From NCBI GenBank assembly GCA_913040765.1, contig CAJWIA010000059.1, forward strand, positions 1 through 7,831: a stretch of 7,831 bases of DNA, written 5' to 3'. Source of the stretch: an uncultured Anaerolineales bacterium. GTDB lineage: Bacteria > Chloroflexota > Anaerolineae > Anaerolineales > UBA11657. Below are positions 6,058 to 7,831 of the stretch, in pieces. Position 1 is the first letter of the stretch, and every line of letters begins with the position of its first letter. Under the pieces are notes generated by a model. That model was given only the letters and a program-made list of their open reading frames with translations, was not told where the DNA came from and did not search any database. The position numbers were made by a program, and so were the translations under genes.

Positions 6058-6621
6058 TTACTTCCATCCTTTACCCATCCTCACTAATGCCAGTTCACGT
6101 AGGGATCCTAGCTCACCAGCATGAATCGCCTCGTGAGCCATCAAATGAGCCAAATGCTCTCCAATAGTATCACCTTTCCGAACATACAATCCATGTGGTG
6201 CTTCAACATTAAAATCAGCTCCAACCAAAGAGAGCCACTCACTTAGTATGGCATGGCCTCCATCTAACACTTCAGCTAGTCGACTAATATCCACGCAAGC
6301 ACTATCTTCGTATATAGGGTCAGATCCATAACCATACAGAGTCAATTCTCGTTTACCCACATAGGGTTTCTTGCCAATAGACATAAGCATTACATCTCGA
6401 TAAACCGCTATATGACCAAGTATCCAATTCATACAATTACTGCGGCCTGGCAACTGCAGTACGCTATCGGATTGTTCTATACCATCATAACCTGCTTCAA
6501 TAGCGCTTTGATTGCGTCCTAGCATCAAACCAAATATGCGCGATAGTCCTATAGTCTCAACCAAATTCCTATACCCAACCTTTGCTTTATATGCCTCATC
6601 TCTTTCGTGATTCAAGAACAA
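6058..6621 (-). CDS. DinB-like four-helix metalloprotein, third paralogue
   Basis: Up to 187 residues. DinB-fold proteins are four-helix bundles that hold a divalent metal with three His; some are thiol-dependent transferases, and many have no known role. The motif 'QLPGRSNCMNWILGH' gives His70, and 'MAHEAIHAGEL' gives His163 and His167, counted from the TTG at 6621. That TTG overlaps the preceding gene by 26 nt and has no ribosome binding site. Aligned with the two paralogues, the domain starts at residue 24, which is ATA (6552-6550), not ATG. The TTG at 6564, with AGGA just upstream (2-nt spacer), would give 168 residues and is my preferred start. The next ATG (6525) would cut helix 1. The frame is otherwise intact, the metal ligands are kept, and the middle is slightly shorter than in its siblings. 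Confidence 0.75.
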   Translation of the reverse strand: MFLNHERDEAYKAKVGYRNLVETIGLSRIFGLMLGRNQSAIEAGYDGIEQSDSVLQLPGRSNCMNWILGHIAVYRDVMLMSIGKKPYVGKRELTLYGYGSDPIYEDSACVDISRLAEVLDGGHAILSEWLSLVGADFNVEAPHGLYVRKGDTIGEHLAHLMAHEAIHAGELGSLRELALVRMGKGWK

Positions 6622-7096
6622 GCTCGTGCAACGGATTTAATTCTCCCACATGAATGGACTCGTGTCCTATATTTTGAGCAAAGTGTTCAGTCAATGTACT
6701 ACATACACCCGAATAGCCTATATTATCCTTTATATTACCAGCAGGATTCTGACTTAGACCATTAGTGTCGTGTTCCAGCCAGTCTATCAAATCATTAAAG
6801 CTCACAACAATCAACTCTGACAATCTTGTGCTATTGACACAAGCGTCACCGGGCCTAATAGGTTGAGATCCACCAGCATATCTCTCGATCTCATCGGCCT
6901 GCATATATTGTCTAAGACCACTGTCTACGAGCATTCCGTCACGATAAGATGCAATATGACCTAGTATCCAATTGATACAGTTACCTTCACCGGGTAACTG
7001 CAAAAGCATTTCGGAATGCGTTAATCCTTCTATTGCGCTCAACAACGATTCTTGATTGCGCCTTAATATCGTTTTGAATATATCGTTCTGATTCAT
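6596..7096 (-). CDS. DinB-like four-helix metalloprotein, second paralogue
   Basis: A 166-residue protein from ATG 7096. It is a paralogue of its two neighbours: 'RRNQ', 'LLQLPGEGNCINWILGHIASYRDGML' in pattern, with His47 in the GHIA motif and His145/His149 in 'GHESIHVGEL' as the predicted metal triad, the same numbering as the first paralogue. The frame extends to a TTG at 7117, but the seven extra residues have no counterpart in the first paralogue, and ATG 7096 aligns exactly with its start. No convincing Shine-Dalgarno sequence precedes either codon. The gene begins 32 nt after the stop of the first paralogue and is probably in the same transcript. Function is not known; metal-dependent transfer of a small thiol, as in bacillithiol or mycothiol S-transferases, is one family possibility. 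Confidence 0.82.
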   Translation of the reverse strand: MNQNDIFKTILRRNQESLLSAIEGLTHSEMLLQLPGEGNCINWILGHIASYRDGMLVDSGLRQYMQADEIERYAGGSQPIRPGDACVNSTRLSELIVVSFNDLIDWLEHDTNGLSQNPAGNIKDNIGYSGVCSTLTEHFAQNIGHESIHVGELNPLHELVLESRKR

Positions 7097-7128
7097 TTTA
7101 TAACCCAAGCTTACCAATCACTGTTGAC

Positions 7129-7632
7129 CTATTTGTCAGCCATACTAACTTTGGCAAGCTCATGGAGCGCACTAAGTTCACCAACATGGACCGATTCATG
7201 GCCAGTCATTTGTGCTAAGTGCTCTATAACAGCCCCCCAGTAGCCGGCGTACCCCTTTTTAAATGGCATATCATCTCTAGTTTCCTTGTCCAAGTCACTT
7301 GGCTTACTCTTCAGCCAATTGAACAAACCATCAAATGTCAACTTCTGAAGTTCCACCAGTCGATCAAAATCAACGGACGGGCTATCGACCGTGATTGGTG
7401 ATGACCCTGATCCATAGAGAGACGTTTCATCTTCACTCATATATTCCATGACTCCTATATCTGCTAACATTCCATCACGATATGTTGCAATATGTCCCAA
7501 TACCCAGTTCATACAGTTGCTGTCTCCAGGCAATTGAAGCAGTCCTTCCGCATGGGACAGGCCATCCACCGCATGCAAGATGGCACCTTGATTCCGTTTA
7601 AATATAATCGCAAATACTTCAGCTCTGTTCAT
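7129..7632 (-). CDS. DinB-like four-helix metalloprotein, first paralogue
   Basis: A 167-residue cytoplasmic protein of the DinB/DfsA-like fold, the usual length for the family. It has 'LLQLPGDSNCMNWVLGHIA' with His47, and 'MTGHESVHVGEL' with His145 and His149, giving the expected H...HxxxH metal triad. The NW(I/V)LGH and H(V)GEL motifs are shared by all three tandem genes, so they arose by duplication; divergence in the middle (residues 60-130) suggests different substrates. ATG 7632 is well supported by AAGGAG 5 nt upstream. This is the first gene of the minus-strand run, with a TATAAT box about 70 nt upstream of the ATG. Despite the family name there is no sign of a DNA-damage role. Reaction and substrate are unknown. 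Confidence 0.87.
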   Translation of the reverse strand: MNRAEVFAIIFKRNQGAILHAVDGLSHAEGLLQLPGDSNCMNWVLGHIATYRDGMLADIGVMEYMSEDETSLYGSGSSPITVDSPSVDFDRLVELQKLTFDGLFNWLKSKPSDLDKETRDDMPFKKGYAGYWGAVIEHLAQMTGHESVHVGELSALHELAKVSMADK

Positions 7633-7637
7633 ATTAG

Positions 7638-7643
7638 CTCCTT
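7638..7643 (-). promoter_or_regulatory. Shine-Dalgarno site of the first DinB gene
   Basis: AAGGAG (7643 down to 7638) lies 5 nt before ATG 7632. This is a near-ideal ribosome binding site and fixes the start. Confidence 0.8.
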
Positions 7644-7699
7644 ATAATGAAATCCAACTTTCTGTGAGAACACAACCCCTAAGTCGCAAACTTAAATAA

Positions 7700-7728
7700 A
7701 TTATACCCTCACAACGTTTTCGTTGCAC
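7700..7728 (-). promoter_or_regulatory. Candidate promoter of the DinB / pentapeptide run
   Basis: A perfect TATAAT (7705 down to 7700) has GTGCAA at 17 bp spacing as a weak -35 (7728 down to 7723). The predicted start near 7693 gives a leader of about 60 nt before the first DinB gene. The poor -35 coincides with an inverted repeat, which would suit a promoter controlled by a regulator. Confidence 0.5.
7712..7725. repeat. Inverted repeat CAACG-N4-CGTTG at the DinB promoter
   Basis: Five-base arms (7712-7716 and 7721-7725) flank TTTT, directly upstream of the -10 and overlapping the -35 position. It could be an operator. The arms are short, so chance is not excluded. Confidence 0.3.
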
Positions 7729-7782
7729 CAGAATCAGTCCATTTGACAAAGCAAGCCGCACTGTCGAAACCAAACCCCAACA

Positions 7783-7830
7783 TCATGGGCTGGGTTTTAT
7801 CCAACCACCTACCCGCTCAAAGTGCGCCTC
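7783..7830 (-). CDS. Possible 3' end of a gene entering from the right
   Basis: On the minus strand one frame is open from the window edge and ends at TGA (7785-7783), reading EAHFERVGGWIKPSP. The other two minus frames close quickly. Fifteen residues are too few to identify a family. AAACCC (7797-7792) and GGGTTT, about 14 nt further on, could form a hairpin just across the stop, but no T run follows. A plus-strand frame from ATG 7785 is also open to the edge but has no ribosome binding site. Confidence 0.25.
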   Translation of the reverse strand, partial: EAHFERVGGWIKPSP

Positions 7831-7831
7831 A

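Noticed and set aside
7640..7778. tmRNA-like 5' end on the minus strand (GGGGTTTGGTTTCGACAG from 7778, then a possible AAC GAA AAC GTT tag frame)
   Set aside because: The resemblance to the conserved tmRNA start is striking. However, no matching acceptor strand, T-arm or CCA end lies downstream before the intact DinB gene; the tag frame is too close and does not end in an ALAA-type sequence.

Overview
The window looks like a chromosomal piece of a free-living, moderately AT-rich bacterium. A marine Chloroflexota (SAR202-like) or a related lineage is my best guess. This rests on the mix of families (FhaA/FhaB forkhead proteins, a membrane-anchored J-like/SH3b protein, a class B flavin monooxygenase with an NTF2-like front domain, several DinB-fold proteins) and on several promoters placed for leaderless transcription. 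It is an inference from gene content; no marker gene is present.

Layout. Left end: a minus-strand J-like/transmembrane/SH3b protein (46-909) diverges from a plus-strand MIP18/DUF59 iron-sulfur assembly protein (1013-1339), which has a textbook sigma70 promoter. Converging on the latter is selD (1365-2453, minus). Plain ORF calling truncates it, because its active-site codon is UGA: the real gene starts at 2453, reads through TGA at 2376-2378 as selenocysteine, and has a SECIS-like hairpin immediately downstream. A flavin-containing monooxygenase (2562-4325, minus) lies upstream of selD. It diverges from an fhaA-fhaB pair (4348-5130, 5147-5560, plus) across only 22 bp.

Right part: a minus-strand run of three DinB-like paralogues (7632 down to 6058) followed by a pentapeptide-repeat protein (5625-5993). 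A TATAAT promoter and a Shine-Dalgarno site precede the first DinB gene. The last ~150 bp hold a small inverted repeat and possibly the tail of another minus-strand gene.

Most notable: (1) a selenocysteine-containing SelD with its recoding hairpin, implying that this organism decodes UGA as Sec; (2) a mirror-symmetric divergent promoter at 4326-4347, in which one 10-bp palindrome supplies a TATAAT box on each strand, each exactly 6 nt from an ATG; (3) the same TAnnnT-N6-ATG arrangement at two more genes, pointing to leaderless mRNAs, while other genes in the window have clear Shine-Dalgarno sites; (4) three tandem DinB paralogues, the third of which has ATA where its siblings have their ATG start. 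The genes do not form one obvious pathway. I see no mobile element, CRISPR array, tRNA or rRNA.
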